Shown in pieces: positions 7,593 through 22,417 of a stretch of DNA of 39,018 bases (the stretch's first letter is position 1; each line of letters starts with the position of its first letter). The translations under genes were made by a program, and so were the position numbers. The notes beneath the pieces are model-generated. The model worked only from the letters and a program-made list of their open reading frames with translations. It had not been told where the DNA came from and made no database searches. This DNA is from Alphaproteobacteria bacterium (GTDB taxonomy: Bacteria > Pseudomonadota > Alphaproteobacteria > Sphingomonadales > Sphingomonadaceae): contig JAGWWF010000029.1 in NCBI GenBank assembly GCA_018970445.1, positions 1 through 39,018 on the forward strand. The letters are read 5' to 3'.

Positions 7593-8435
7593 TTACTGCC
7601 CGCGCCGGCTCATGAAGGCCAGGCGCTCGAACAGCATCACGTCGGCCTCGTTCTTCAGCAGCGCGCCGTGCAGCGGCGGGATCAGGGTTTTGGTGTCGCG
7701 GTTGCGCAGCACGTCAACCGGCAGATCCTCGTGCATCAGCAATTTCAACCAGTCGAGCAGTTCGCTGGTGCTGGGCTTCTTCTTCAGGCCCGGCACCTCG
7801 CGCATGTCGAAGAAGATGTTCAGCGCCTCGCCCACCAGCGCGCGCTGGATATCGGGGAAGTGCACGCGCACGATGGCTTCCATCGTGTCGCGATCGGGGA
7901 ACTTGATATAGTGGAAGAAACAGCGGCGCAGGAAGGCGTCGGGCAGTTCCTTCTCGTTGTTGCTGGTGATGATCACGATCGGGCGCTGGGCGGCCTTCAC
8001 CCGTTCCCCGGTTTCATAGACATCGAACTCCATGCGATCCAGTTCGGTGAGCAGATCGTTGGGGAATTCGATATCGGCCTTGTCGATCTCGTCGATCAGC
8101 AGCACCGGCAGGCGTTCGCTGGTAAACGCCTCCCACATCTTGCCGCGCTTGATGTAATTGGCGATGTCGGACACGCGCGGATCGCCCAGCTGGCTGTCGC
8201 GCAGGCGGCTCACCGCATCATATTCATACAGGCCCTGCTGCGCCTTGGTGGTGGATTTCACATTCCATTCGATCAGGGGCGCATCAAAGGCCTGGGCGAT
8301 CTGGTGGGCCAGCACCGTCTTGCCGGTGCCGGGTTCGCCCTTCACCAGCAGCGGCCGGCGCAGCGTGACAGCGGCATTCACCGCCACCTTCAGATCATCG
8401 GTGGCCACATAACCGGACGTGCCCTGGAAGCGCAT
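7593..8435 (-). CDS. MoxR family AAA+ ATPase
   Basis: A 280-residue AAA+ ATPase of the MoxR family. Walker A is GEPGTGKT at residues 33-40, Walker B LLIDEIDKA with Asp115-Glu116, sensor 1 the asparagines of ITSNN at 157-160, and an arginine-finger candidate in FLRRC. MoxR ATPases act as chaperones with VWA-domain proteins, assembling or activating protein complexes; the matching CoxE-like VWA gene lies at 1260-2438 on the same strand. The start at 8435 (MRFQGTSGYVATDDL) follows a good purine-rich GAAGGGGAA on the minus strand; a much longer open frame to 9293 is antisense to the next gene and is not protein-like. Confidence 0.92.
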   Translation of the reverse strand: MRFQGTSGYVATDDLKVAVNAAVTLRRPLLVKGEPGTGKTVLAHQIAQAFDAPLIEWNVKSTTKAQQGLYEYDAVSRLRDSQLGDPRVSDIANYIKRGKMWEAFTSERLPVLLIDEIDKADIEFPNDLLTELDRMEFDVYETGERVKAAQRPIVIITSNNEKELPDAFLRRCFFHYIKFPDRDTMEAIVRVHFPDIQRALVGEALNIFFDMREVPGLKKKPSTSELLDWLKLLMHEDLPVDVLRNRDTKTLIPPLHGALLKNEADVMLFERLAFMSRRGQ

Positions 8436-8561
8436 GTGAAATTCCCCTTCTTGCCCCACTGGGTTAGGCAAGCGCGTGCCGGCTTGCAATCCTGTCATTG
8501 TGCGAAGGGCGGGCGCGGTGCCATAAGGCCGCAACACACAGGATTCGCCGCGGGGGGATAT

Positions 8562-10088
8562 ATGGGTCATGCGTTTCGGTTGGCGGTTGCCGGCATCTTG
8601 CTGGCGGCCACGGCGGCACCGGCATTGGCCGCACCTTCGGCCCTGATCCGCTGCGATGGCTATGGCCGGCGGCAGACACCGGGCGAACAGGTGGGGCGTG
8701 GCCTGCTGATCCTGGGCACGCTGGGCCTGTTCGGCAGTGCCGAGGCCGACAATCCCGGCGCCCGCGAAGCCGGCGAAAAGGGCATCGCCGCCTGCACCGA
8801 AGCGTTGACCGACAGCCGCACCACCGGCAACCCGGTGCGCCGTGCCGAAGTGTTGTTGATGCGCGGCGTGCGCCAGTTCGAGATGGGCCGCTTCGATGAT
8901 GCCATCGCCGATGCCCGCGCTGCCCGCGCCGTGGAGCTGACGCCGCTGGTGCGTGCGCATTTCGATCGCACGCTGGGCGCCTCGACGATCATGCTGGAAG
9001 CCTTTGCCCGCCTGTCGCAGAGCAATCAGGCCGAGGCAGAGAAACTGGCCCATCAGGCCGCACAGGCGCGGCCCACCGGCCTGTATATGGCCGAAGAGGC
9101 GCTGCGCATCATGACGCTGACTCCGGAAATCACGCCGGAGGAAAAGACCCTGCTGGAGCGTGACTGGAAAATGTCGCCCAACATGCGCCCGGTGCTGAAC
9201 CTGTCGGGCGCCGGTGACTGGGCGGGGGCGGCCGCGGCCATCAAGACGCTGGTGGCCACCTTCACCAAACCGGGCGTGGTCATCCTGTCGCATCAGGCCG
9301 CGTTGCAGGCGCTGGCCGGCGACACCAAGGGTGCCGAAGAGACATTGGCCCGCGTGGGCCAGGATATCGACGAGCTGGCCGCCAAGGCCGGCGGCACCGA
9401 TCAGAATGCCCAGACAGCGGCCCAGCAGGTCGCCCGCGCCGATGAAATGGTGCAGCTCGCCAAGGCGCAGGTGGCGCTCAATCAGGGCAAGATCGAGGAG
9501 GCCAAGGGCCTGCTCGCCGGGCGGCCGCGCTGGCTGTCGCCGGCCAGCCTGACAGCGCAGATCATCGCCAATGTGCAGGCCAGGGGCGGACCGGGCACGG
9601 TGCCCGGCATTGATCCGGCCAAGATCCGGGCCGACGCCATGAAGGTGGTGCGCGAGGCGCTCACTGGAAAGGGCGTGCTCAACAATCTGGTGGTGGCCCT
9701 GCCGCGCTGGGAAGATGCCAGCGAAGCGCAGGACTTTGGCAAGCTGATCGCGCCCACATCCAAGGTGATGCAGCCCAAGCCGACCCGCGATGGCGCGGCC
9801 ACCAGCATTGTTTCGGCCCGTTCGGCCGCGCTGGACACGGTGAACGAGGCGCTGCTGGTTGCTGCCGCGCGCGCCACTGCCGCCCGTGGGCAGGACAAGT
9901 TTGCCGTGCTGATCAATTTCGGATCGAACCGGGGTACCCGCGCCGGCATCACCAGCAGCTTCACCCTGTTCGATTTCGTCACCCCGGCCGATGCACTGTT
10001 TGCCACCCAGGCGTCGCGCGCCTTCACCGTGGCCGAAATCGAAACCGCGCTGGGCGCCCAGTATCGCGCGCCGCTGCCTCAGCGATAG
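8562..10088 (+). CDS. exported TPR-like repeat protein, function unknown
   Basis: A 508-residue protein with a clear signal peptide (MGHAFRLAVAGILLAATAAPALA), so it acts in the periplasm or outer envelope. The mature part is alpha-helical and Ala-rich with tetratricopeptide-like segments such as RAEVLLMRGVRQFEMGRFDDAIADA (only partly quoted) near residues 90-130, and several helix pairs after it. No enzyme motif is visible. The ATG at 8562 follows CGGGGGG. The gene is divergent from moxR across a 126-bp spacer and its 3' end overlaps the convergent exported protein by 10 bp. A scaffold or stress-related envelope role would be inference from the TPR-like pattern only. Confidence 0.75.
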   Translation: MGHAFRLAVAGILLAATAAPALAAPSALIRCDGYGRRQTPGEQVGRGLLILGTLGLFGSAEADNPGAREAGEKGIAACTEALTDSRTTGNPVRRAEVLLMRGVRQFEMGRFDDAIADARAARAVELTPLVRAHFDRTLGASTIMLEAFARLSQSNQAEAEKLAHQAAQARPTGLYMAEEALRIMTLTPEITPEEKTLLERDWKMSPNMRPVLNLSGAGDWAGAAAAIKTLVATFTKPGVVILSHQAALQALAGDTKGAEETLARVGQDIDELAAKAGGTDQNAQTAAQQVARADEMVQLAKAQVALNQGKIEEAKGLLAGRPRWLSPASLTAQIIANVQARGGPGTVPGIDPAKIRADAMKVVREALTGKGVLNNLVVALPRWEDASEAQDFGKLIAPTSKVMQPKPTRDGAATSIVSARSAALDTVNEALLVAAARATAARGQDKFAVLINFGSNRGTRAGITSSFTLFDFVTPADALFATQASRAFTVAEIETALGAQYRAPLPQR

Positions 10089-10774
10089 GCGTAGACCACA
10101 TCGTCGGTCTGGCCGCCGGCAAAGCCGAACATGCTGCCCCGGCTGTCGGCCGACTGGCTGGCCAGGCGCGGCTTGCCGTCGGGGCCCAGCCGGTAATCGA
10201 ACGTCTGTTCAAAGCCGGTCACCTTGATCAGCAGGTTCAGCTTGAAATTCTCCCGCGCCCGCACCTTCAGCCGGGCGACCCAGGGCTTGCCGTCGTTGGT
10301 GGCGATCACCGCTTCGCCCGACAGATGGCTGGAGATGTCGGCGCTGTCGGTGCGCACCGAACCGGGCGGCAGCACCGGGATTTTCAGCACCTTGCGGCCA
10401 TCATTGTCGGTCTGGATATCGGATGCGGCGGCCAGCAGGGCGGCCAGCCGGTGATAGCCGGGCACCGGATTGGCAGCGGTGGCCTTGCGGAAGCTCTTGA
10501 ACTGGCTGGCCGAAGGCGTCTTGCCGTTCACCGAAACCAGTGTCCAGCGCTGGCCGTCCCAGCGTTCCACCGTCACCGTCTTGTCCTTGATGCCCGGCCC
10601 GCGCCGCACCGCGGTGGTGGTGCGTTCAAACGCCATGCCGGCCGGATCGGCGGCCCGCGCATCGGAAATGATCGCCTCCCGCAGGGGTTCCAGCCGCACA
10701 TCGTCGGCCGGAGCCGCCGCGATCAGGCCCAGCGCCAGCAACGGCAACAGCAAGAGACGGGATTTCCTGTTCAT
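10079..10774 (-). CDS. exported protein, function unknown
   Basis: A 231-residue protein starting MNRKSRLLLLPLLALGLIAAAPADD, a typical signal peptide with cleavage near AAA-PADD. The mature part is beta-rich, with sections such as TVTVERWDGQRWTLVSVNG and ENFKLNLLIKVTGFEQTFDYRLG, which resemble sphingomonad periplasmic proteins of unknown role. I start at the ATG at 10774; the frame continues upstream to 10855 but the added residues precede the signal peptide. Its end overlaps the TPR-like gene by 10 bp in convergent orientation. No family assigned. Confidence 0.7.
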   Translation of the reverse strand: MNRKSRLLLLPLLALGLIAAAPADDVRLEPLREAIISDARAADPAGMAFERTTTAVRRGPGIKDKTVTVERWDGQRWTLVSVNGKTPSASQFKSFRKATAANPVPGYHRLAALLAAASDIQTDNDGRKVLKIPVLPPGSVRTDSADISSHLSGEAVIATNDGKPWVARLKVRARENFKLNLLIKVTGFEQTFDYRLGPDGKPRLASQSADSRGSMFGFAGGQTDDVVYAYR

Positions 10775-10882
10775 GGCATCCTCGCTTAGCCTGCGACCGG
10801 AACGACGACAAGTTGCCACAGGCGCCGGCACATTTGGCTGCGTTGTCTGCCGCACCGCCGCTTGCCGCCGGGTGAAGCGCGA

Positions 10883-12892
<2,010 letters not shown>

Positions 12893-13000
12893 GCGGTCCA
12901 ACATCCTCGGCTTGCTGGGGGCGGATCGGCCCCCGATTAACGTCAATCACCCCGCCCGCCCGGCGGAAGGTCGGGCGGTGCAGGGCGTGGCTGCGCATCT

Positions 13001-13006
13001 ATTATA
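13001..13006 (-). promoter_or_regulatory. perfect -10 hexamer upstream of rpoD
   Basis: On the minus strand a perfect TATAAT lies between the dnaG stop and the rpoD start, about 110 bp before the latter. No good -35 is seen 16-18 bp further upstream, which falls inside the end of dnaG. It would give rpoD an internal promoter and a GC-rich leader of about 100 nt. Confidence 0.45.
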
Positions 13007-13012
13007 CACGCT

Positions 13013-14848
<1,836 letters not shown>

Positions 14849-14858
14849 GCCGGGCACG

Positions 14859-15311
14859 TCATCCCAGCGCCGCCTTCACCAGCCCGCTGGCCTTGCTCAT
14901 GTCCAGTTGCCCGGCAAAGCGTTCCTTCACCGCCGCCATCACCCGGCCCATGTCCTTCACGCTTGTCGCGCCCAGTTCGGCCACCACGGCCCTGATCGCC
15001 GCCATGGCTTCGGCCTCGTCCATCTGTTTGGGCAGGAAGCCTTCGATCACCGCCAGTTCGGCGCGCTCGGCGTCGGCCAGTTCGGCGCGGCCGCCCTTGT
15101 CATACATCTCGATCGATTCGCGGCGCTGCTTGGCCATCTTCATCAGTACATCGGCCACCAGCACATCATCATCGCCAGGTGCGGTTCCGGTGCGCAGTTC
15201 GATATCCTTGTTCTTCAGCGCGGCGCTGATCAGGCGCAGCGCGCCCAGCCGGGCGCTGTCGCGGGCCTTCATGGCCTCGATCGTGGCGGTCTTGATGGCA
15301 TCGCGCAGCAT
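14859..15311 (-). CDS. GatB/YqeY domain-containing protein
   Basis: A 150-residue protein consisting only of the YqeY fold: the N-terminal helical part (MLRDAIKTATIEAMKARD, then RLGALRLISAALKNKDIE) and the C-terminal part with LPKQMDEAEAMAAI and KDMGRVMAAVKERF. The latter resembles the tail domain of the GatB subunit of Glu-tRNA amidotransferase, which binds tRNA. The biochemical role of stand-alone YqeY is not established. I start at the ATG at 15311; the open frame continues to 15392 but lacks family similarity. The gene heads the yqeY-dnaG-rpoD block and is divergent from carA across 137 bp. Confidence 0.93.
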   Translation of the reverse strand: MLRDAIKTATIEAMKARDSARLGALRLISAALKNKDIELRTGTAPGDDDVLVADVLMKMAKQRRESIEMYDKGGRAELADAERAELAVIEGFLPKQMDEAEAMAAIRAVVAELGATSVKDMGRVMAAVKERFAGQLDMSKASGLVKAALG

Positions 15312-15448
15312 GGCGTCCTCGTTACGGAAAAAGCGGATTGATGTTTGGCCGTCGATAGCGTCTTGGAGCGTGAAAGAATAGATTGACGGCAACGCTGCAC
15401 ACCCCTAGGTGCGCGGCCGTTTGCCCGCAACCCAAAGGAAACCGCCCC

Positions 15449-16615
15449 ATGGCCGATGCCAAAGCGCCTGCCCAACCCAAAGGCGCGACCGGCGTGCTGG
15501 TGCTGGCCGATGGCAGCGTGATCTGGGGCCATGGCTTTGGCGCCGAAGGCGTCGCGGTGGGCGAGGTGTGCTTCAACACCGCGATGACCGGCTATCAGGA
15601 GGTGATGAGCGATCCCAGCTATGCCGGGCAGATCATCAATTTCACCTTTCCGCACATCGGCAATGTCGGCGCCAATGATGACGACATCGAATCGCCCAAT
15701 CCGCACGCCCTGGGCTGTGTGGTGCGCGAACCCGTCACACCGGCCGCCAATTTTCGCAGCCAGCGCCGGTTTGACGACTGGATGAAGAAATGGGGCCGCA
15801 TCGGCGTTTCCGGCATCGATACCCGCGCGCTCACCAAGCGCATCCGCGAGGCCGGTGCCCCCAACGGCGTGATCGCCCACAACAAGGCCGGGCAGTTCAA
15901 CATCAAGCAGCTGCTGGGCCAGGCGCGCGGCTGGCCGGGGCTGGAAGGCATGGACCTGGCCAGCGTGATCAGCGCCACCCAGAATTACAGCTGGGATGAT
16001 GGCCTGTGGACGCTGGCCGGCGGCTATGCCGTGCACAGCGGCAACCCGGATGGCCCGCATGTGGTGGCCATCGATTATGGCATGAAACGCAACATCCTGC
16101 GCAACCTGGTCGCCGCCGGCGCGCGGGTGACGGTGGTGCCGGCCACGGCGAGTTTCGACGAGATCATGGCGCTGAACCCCGCCGGCATCTTCCTGTCGAA
16201 CGGCCCCGGCGATCCGGCCGCCACCGGCGTGCACGCGGTGCCGACCATTCAGAAGATATTGAACGCCGGCCTGCCGCTGTTCGGCATCTGCCTGGGCCAC
16301 CAGCTATTGGGGCTGGCGGTGGGCGCCAAGACACTGAAGATGACACAAGGGCACCGCGGGGCGAACCATCCGGTGAAGCGGCTGTCCGATGGCCGGGTCG
16401 AGATCACCTCGATGAACCATGGTTTCGCCGTGGATACCGACACGCTGCCCGCCACCGCGCGGCCCACCCATATCTCGCTGTTCGATGGCACATTGGCCGG
16501 CCTGGAACTGACGGATCGGCCCGCGTTTTCCGTGCAATATCACCCCGAAGCCAGCCCCGGCCCGCAGGACAGCCAATATCTGTTCAACAAATTTGTGACG
16601 GGCTTGGCGCTATGA
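15449..16615 (+). CDS. carA: carbamoyl-phosphate synthase small subunit
   Basis: A 388-residue glutaminase subunit of carbamoyl-phosphate synthase, which releases ammonia from glutamine for the large subunit in arginine and pyrimidine synthesis. The N-terminal half is the CPSase domain (GATGVLVLADGSVIWGHGFG, FNTAMTGYQE). The C-terminal class I glutamine amidotransferase domain has the nucleophile elbow FGICLGHQ with Cys281, and QYHPEASPGP with His365 and Glu367, completing the triad. AAAGGAAA about 10 bp before the ATG at 15449 supports this start over an upstream in-frame one. Its stop codon overlaps the start of a foreign C39-like gene (ATGA at 16612-16615), and carB begins only 1.3 kb further on, whereas the two are normally neighbours. 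Confidence 0.97.
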   Translation: MADAKAPAQPKGATGVLVLADGSVIWGHGFGAEGVAVGEVCFNTAMTGYQEVMSDPSYAGQIINFTFPHIGNVGANDDDIESPNPHALGCVVREPVTPAANFRSQRRFDDWMKKWGRIGVSGIDTRALTKRIREAGAPNGVIAHNKAGQFNIKQLLGQARGWPGLEGMDLASVISATQNYSWDDGLWTLAGGYAVHSGNPDGPHVVAIDYGMKRNILRNLVAAGARVTVVPATASFDEIMALNPAGIFLSNGPGDPAATGVHAVPTIQKILNAGLPLFGICLGHQLLGLAVGAKTLKMTQGHRGANHPVKRLSDGRVEITSMNHGFAVDTDTLPATARPTHISLFDGTLAGLELTDRPAFSVQYHPEASPGPQDSQYLFNKFVTGLAL

Positions 16616-17130
16616 AGGCCGCACAGCAGGGGCATGCTGACGCCATGTGCGGCCTGTATTCAATTCTGAACTTTTTGCAGACTGTCGAATATTGGCGAGA
16701 AGATGAAGCTCAGGATGGCATGTTCTATCTGCTGGAGACTTACCAAAGGAAGGGTTGGCTGACGCCGCATTTTCTTACGAGGGGGTTTACAGCTAGCCAG
16801 TTGAAATCCGTTCTCGATGACCAAATCAAGATGTTTCGTCTTGGTTTCGTGACCCACTTTTTGTCAGACGTAATAGCTGCCCCCAGATCCAAAAAGGGTC
16901 GAGAGTTGCTGGTTGCGATAGCCTCGGCAGGTGGGGCTGTAATAACGGGACCTAAAGGTGGGAGCCATTGGCAGCTTGTGATGAGCAGGCAAGCGCAGCC
17001 AATTCTTATTGATTCTGATCGTGCTGAAAGACCAGTTCGACTTCTAGATGAAATCAAACGAGTTTCAGTAGATCATGAAGGCGTTGTAATACTCCCGGTA
17101 GCCCGCCCTGTAGTTGAGATTAATATCTGA
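16612..17130 (+). CDS. C39/papain-like cysteine-protease-fold protein, foreign insert between carA and carB
   Basis: A 172-residue protein whose start overlaps the carA stop (ATGA). It contains the spaced signature of small papain-like proteins: Cys13 in MCGLYSILN with Asn20 after it, His119 in GGSHWQLV, and Asp134 in ILIDSD, an apparent Cys-His-Asp triad. No signal peptide or ATP-binding part is seen, so it is not a bacteriocin exporter. The DNA is distinctly poorer in GC than its neighbours: 28 of the 60 bases at 16681-16740 are G or C. Codon use is also unlike that of carA and carB. Its stop TGA overlaps the ATG of the carB 5' fragment (TGATG at 17128-17132), so it was once coupled to carB too. 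An ATG at 16645 would place the Cys at position 2. Substrate and role unknown; the fold call is from motifs. Confidence 0.7.
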   Translation: MKAAQQGHADAMCGLYSILNFLQTVEYWREDEAQDGMFYLLETYQRKGWLTPHFLTRGFTASQLKSVLDDQIKMFRLGFVTHFLSDVIAAPRSKKGRELLVAIASAGGAVITGPKGGSHWQLVMSRQAQPILIDSDRAERPVRLLDEIKRVSVDHEGVVILPVARPVVEINI

Positions 17131-17202
17131 TGCCCAAACGCACCGACATCAAATCCATCCTCATCATTGGCGCCGGCCCGATCATCATCGGCCAGGCCTG
17201 CG
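17130..17202 (+). repeat. left copy of 73-bp imperfect direct repeat (carB 5' end)
   Basis: This copy and the one at 17925-17997 match at 69 of 73 positions by direct comparison. The four mismatches fall in codon 5 (ACC/ACT), codon 8 (AAA/CAC, two bases) and codon 15 (GCC/GCT). The repeats bracket the toxin-antitoxin pair like attachment sites or the ends of a recombination-duplicated segment. Confidence 0.92.
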
Positions 17203-17234
17203 TTTGCGGCCCCTTCAATCGGTCCAGGGGTTGA
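17130..17234 (+). pseudogene. carB: 5' fragment of carB, truncated by the toxin-antitoxin insertion
   Basis: Starting at the ATG at 17130 the first 24 codons read [20 protein letters not shown] then GQAC, the beginning of the carbamoyl-phosphate synthase large subunit. After the TGC codon at 17199-17201 the similarity ends, the frame continues for ten unrelated codons and stops at 17232-17234. The fragment keeps the DIKSI spelling usual for CarB, while the complete gene at 17925 has DIHSI. This suggests that the fragment is the original start and that the start of the intact gene came with the inserted unit or has drifted. It still has translational coupling to the C39-like gene, so a 34-residue useless peptide may be made. 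Confidence 0.85.
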
Positions 17235-17619
17235 TGATGCGCGCTCCGGTTCTTGCCATGTCGGACACGTCGCGTGTCGCCAGCGACGTTTGCAGGGACA
17301 GCGCGTGGGCGGCGATGAGCATGTCGCGTTCGCCGATCAGTTTGCCGCGCTTTTGCAGATCGGCGCGCATTGGCCCCCAGGCCTGTGCCGCCGCGTCCCC
17401 GAAAGGCGTTACCGGCAGCCGGATGATCAGATCATCCAGAAATTGCTGGAGCCGTCCCTGCGCTGTTGGGTCGGGCGCAAGCGCGATGCCAAATCGTATT
17501 TCCGCGACGACAATGGCCGACAGGATGCACTGGTCGAAATGTGCTGCCATCCAGGCCAGCACAGCGGGATCGGGTCGGGGGCGGGCCAATTCGCTCCAGA
17601 CATTGGTATCAATCAGCAC
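17215..17619 (-). CDS. vapC: FitB/VapC-type PIN-domain toxin
   Basis: A 134-residue PIN-domain ribonuclease of the FitB-like VapC group. The four acidic residues of the active site are in place: Asp4 ([10 protein letters not shown]), Glu40 ([10 protein letters not shown]), Asp99 ([10 protein letters not shown]) and Asp117 (ATRDVSD). VapC toxins cleave tRNA or rRNA unless bound by the partner antitoxin. No ATG is available; the GTG at 17619 overlaps the antitoxin gene's 3' end, and a TTG one codon upstream (17622) is an equal candidate. The pair is transcribed opposite to carA and carB and sits between the two copies of the carB 5' end, so it arrived as a cassette. Confidence 0.92.
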   Translation of the reverse strand: MLIDTNVWSELARPRPDPAVLAWMAAHFDQCILSAIVVAEIRFGIALAPDPTAQGRLQQFLDDLIIRLPVTPFGDAAAQAWGPMRADLQKRGKLIGERDMLIAAHALSLQTSLATRDVSDMARTGARIINPWTD

Positions 17620-17875
17620 CAAAAATATCCCGGTCGCTGTCGGTGGCATCGCTTGGCAGGACGAGTTCGACACCGCCAGCCACGGCCACCAGATGATCGA
17701 CGAGAGCGGTGCCAGACATGGCCTTGATGCGCGCCGCGCGGTCGTCTGCCGGCCGGTAGGTGGCTTCCAGCAGGGCGCGGATTTCGGCTTCCATCGAGCG
17801 CCCGTTGCGCGCGGCGGCAAGACGGGCCTGGGTTTTCACGCTATCGTCGACGTTGCGCACGGTCAGTGTTGCCAC
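17609..17875 (-). CDS. vapB: FitA/VapB-type ribbon-helix-helix antitoxin
   Basis: An 88-residue antitoxin. The first 40 residues form a ribbon-helix-helix DNA-binding domain: the beta strand ATLTVRNVDD, then helices through KTQARLAAARNGRSMEAEIRA (shown in part), which is the FitA-like pattern. The C-terminal part, ending SDRDIFGAD, should wrap the toxin. Translation starts at the GTG at 17875, supported by AAAGGAG seven bases upstream. The stop lies inside the toxin gene start, so the toxin is coupled to the antitoxin. Such antitoxins repress their own promoter; a matching direct-repeat operator lies at 17903-17917 immediately before carB. Confidence 0.92.
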   Translation of the reverse strand: MATLTVRNVDDSVKTQARLAAARNGRSMEAEIRALLEATYRPADDRAARIKAMSGTALVDHLVAVAGGVELVLPSDATDSDRDIFGAD

Positions 17876-17895
17876 GGTTCGTCTCCTTTGCCAGC

Positions 17896-17924
17896 AAAGT
17901 ATGCAATGAAAGCAATGCAGTCAA
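17896..17924 (-). promoter_or_regulatory. probable vapBC promoter and direct-repeat operator, abutting the carB start
   Basis: On the minus strand TTGACT (17924-17919) is a 5-of-6 -35 box. CATACT (17903-17898) is a -10 candidate 15 bp away, and TACTTT 17 bp away is an alternative. Between them are two direct repeats of CATTGC (plus strand GCAATG at 17903-17908 and 17912-17917), spaced as expected for a ribbon-helix-helix antitoxin operator. The -35 box ends right against the carB ATG at 17925, so the antitoxin complex would bind within the carB ribosome-binding region. The promoter call is by eye. Confidence 0.5.
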
Positions 17925-21167
<3,243 letters not shown>

Positions 21168-21191
21168 TGGGCCGATTGGCCCGTTCACCAG

Positions 21192-21228
21192 CCCCTGGAT
21201 TCATGCTTTACCGGCATGATCTCAGGGG
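21192..21228 (+). other. hairpin between carB and greA
   Basis: CCCCTG (21192-21197) pairs with CAGGGG (21223-21228), and CATGC (21202-21206) with GCATG (21214-21218), with symmetrical four-base internal loops. There is no T-run after it, so it is not a classical terminator; it could modulate read-through into greA. Confidence 0.4.
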
Positions 21229-21265
21229 CAAATCTTTGAAACGTCTTGCAGGATAGACCATCATC

Positions 21266-21745
21266 ATGGCGAGTTTGGACAAGGTGCCGATGCTGCCGAC
21301 CGGCCATCAGGCCCTGCTGGTGCAGTTGCGGCAGCTCAAGGAAGTGGAGCGTCCGGCGGTGGTGGAAGCCATCGAGGAAGCCCGCGCCCATGGCGATCTG
21401 TCGGAAAATGCCGAATATCACGCCGCCAAGGAACGCCAGGGCCAGATCGAGGCCCAGGTGATCGAACTGGAAGACATGCTGGCCCGCGCCATCGTGATCG
21501 ATCCCAAAACGCTTTCGGGCGACAAGGTGGTGTTTGGCGCCACGGTGCAGCTGCTCGATGAAGACGACAAGCCGGTGAAATATCAGATCGTCGGCCAGCA
21601 TGAAGCCGATGTGAAGGCCGGCCGCATCAGCTTTTCATCACCGCTGGGCCGCGCCCTGATCGGCCGTCGCAAGGGCGACGAGGTGGAGGTGCACACCCCG
21701 TCGGGCGAGAAATATTATCAGATCGAAGTGATCGAATTCATCTGA
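21266..21745 (+). CDS. greA: transcription elongation factor GreA
   Basis: A 159-residue factor of normal GreA length that rescues backtracked RNA polymerase by stimulating transcript cleavage. The N-terminal coiled coil includes the tip signature [18 protein letters not shown] with the acidic D and E residues that reach into the polymerase channel. The C-terminal FKBP-like domain ends [19 protein letters not shown] and then [14 protein letters not shown]. It follows carB at 98 bp on the same strand. Its stop codon directly abuts the stop of the convergent Lrp-type gene, with no terminator between them. Confidence 0.96.
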   Translation: MASLDKVPMLPTGHQALLVQLRQLKEVERPAVVEAIEEARAHGDLSENAEYHAAKERQGQIEAQVIELEDMLARAIVIDPKTLSGDKVVFGATVQLLDEDDKPVKYQIVGQHEADVKAGRISFSSPLGRALIGRRKGDEVEVHTPSGEKYYQIEVIEFI

Positions 21746-22225
21746 TCAATCAACCGGCACACCCGGGCGTGTCAGGCTGGTGCGGATCACGAAGCTGGTC
21801 TTCACGCTTTCCACGTTCGGCGCCGGGGTGAGCTGGCTGGTCAGGAATTTCTGGAACTCCTGGAGATCGTGCGCGACCACCTTCAGCATGAAGTCGATCT
21901 CGCCGTTCAGCATGTGGCATTCGCGCACCTGCGGCAGGCTGGCGACATGATTTTCAAACGCGCGCAGATCGGCTTCGGCCTGGCTTTTCAGGCTGACCAT
22001 GGCAAACACCGTGATGCCATAGCCCAGGGCCACGCTGTCCAGATCGGCGTGATAGCCGCGGATGACGCCATTGTCCTCCAGCGCGCGCACCCGGCGCAGG
22101 CAGGGTGGCGCGGTCAGCCCGGCGCGGTTGGCCAGATCGACATTGGTGATGCGGCCTTCGCTTTGCAGATGGCGCAGGATCACCCGGTCGATATCGTCGA
22201 TCGGCAGGCGCGAGCGGTGGACCAA
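21746..22225 (-). CDS. Lrp/AsnC family transcriptional regulator
   Basis: A 159-residue leucine-responsive-type regulator: N-terminal winged helix-turn-helix (DDIDRVILRHLQSEGRITN, then ANRAGLTAPPCLRRVRALED) and a C-terminal RAM ligand-binding domain (VAHDLQEFQKFLTSQL). Such proteins sense amino acids and form octamers. No ATG exists in the frame near the N-terminus. I start at the TTG at 22225 because GGAG lies 8 bp upstream; a TTG at 22231 is also possible. The gene is divergent from trxB with a 192-bp intergenic region and convergent with greA, the two stop codons touching. An imperfect palindrome at 22256-22273 may be its own operator. Confidence 0.9.
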   Translation of the reverse strand: MVHRSRLPIDDIDRVILRHLQSEGRITNVDLANRAGLTAPPCLRRVRALEDNGVIRGYHADLDSVALGYGITVFAMVSLKSQAEADLRAFENHVASLPQVRECHMLNGEIDFMLKVVAHDLQEFQKFLTSQLTPAPNVESVKTSFVIRTSLTRPGVPVD

Positions 22226-22255
22226 GGGCAAGACTCCAATGTTTCCGTGCCAGGA

Positions 22256-22273
22256 TTGATAACATTGTTTCAA
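22256..22273. promoter_or_regulatory. imperfect palindrome, possible Lrp-type operator
   Basis: TTGATAACATTGTTTCAA is a near-palindrome about 31 bp before the regulator's start and lies in the region shared with divergent trxB. Lrp/AsnC proteins commonly autoregulate from such sites. On the minus strand TTGCGC and TATCAA about 16 bp apart would give a weak promoter overlapping it. Assigned by pattern only. Confidence 0.35.
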
Positions 22274-22417
22274 AACCGCGCAAGATGCAGGATGATAACC
22301 ACGTCTCTTGCGCAAGCCCTGGCCAGCGCGCCACAGCGGGCTGGAATATCCGGCGATTTGGCTTAAGTCAGTCGCCCTGTCGCGGCCGCATCGCCGCCCA
22401 TGTGGAGAAAGATTGCC

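Noticed and set aside
7668-8561. Upstream extension of the exported TPR-like frame
   Set aside because: It is antisense to moxR and precedes a clear signal peptide; the real start is at 8562.
16006-17130. A 374-codon plus-strand frame running through carA into the C39-like gene
   Set aside because: The first 200 codons are the wrong frame of carA, with low-complexity Arg/Gly/Pro content. Only the part from the ATG at 16612 is protein-like.
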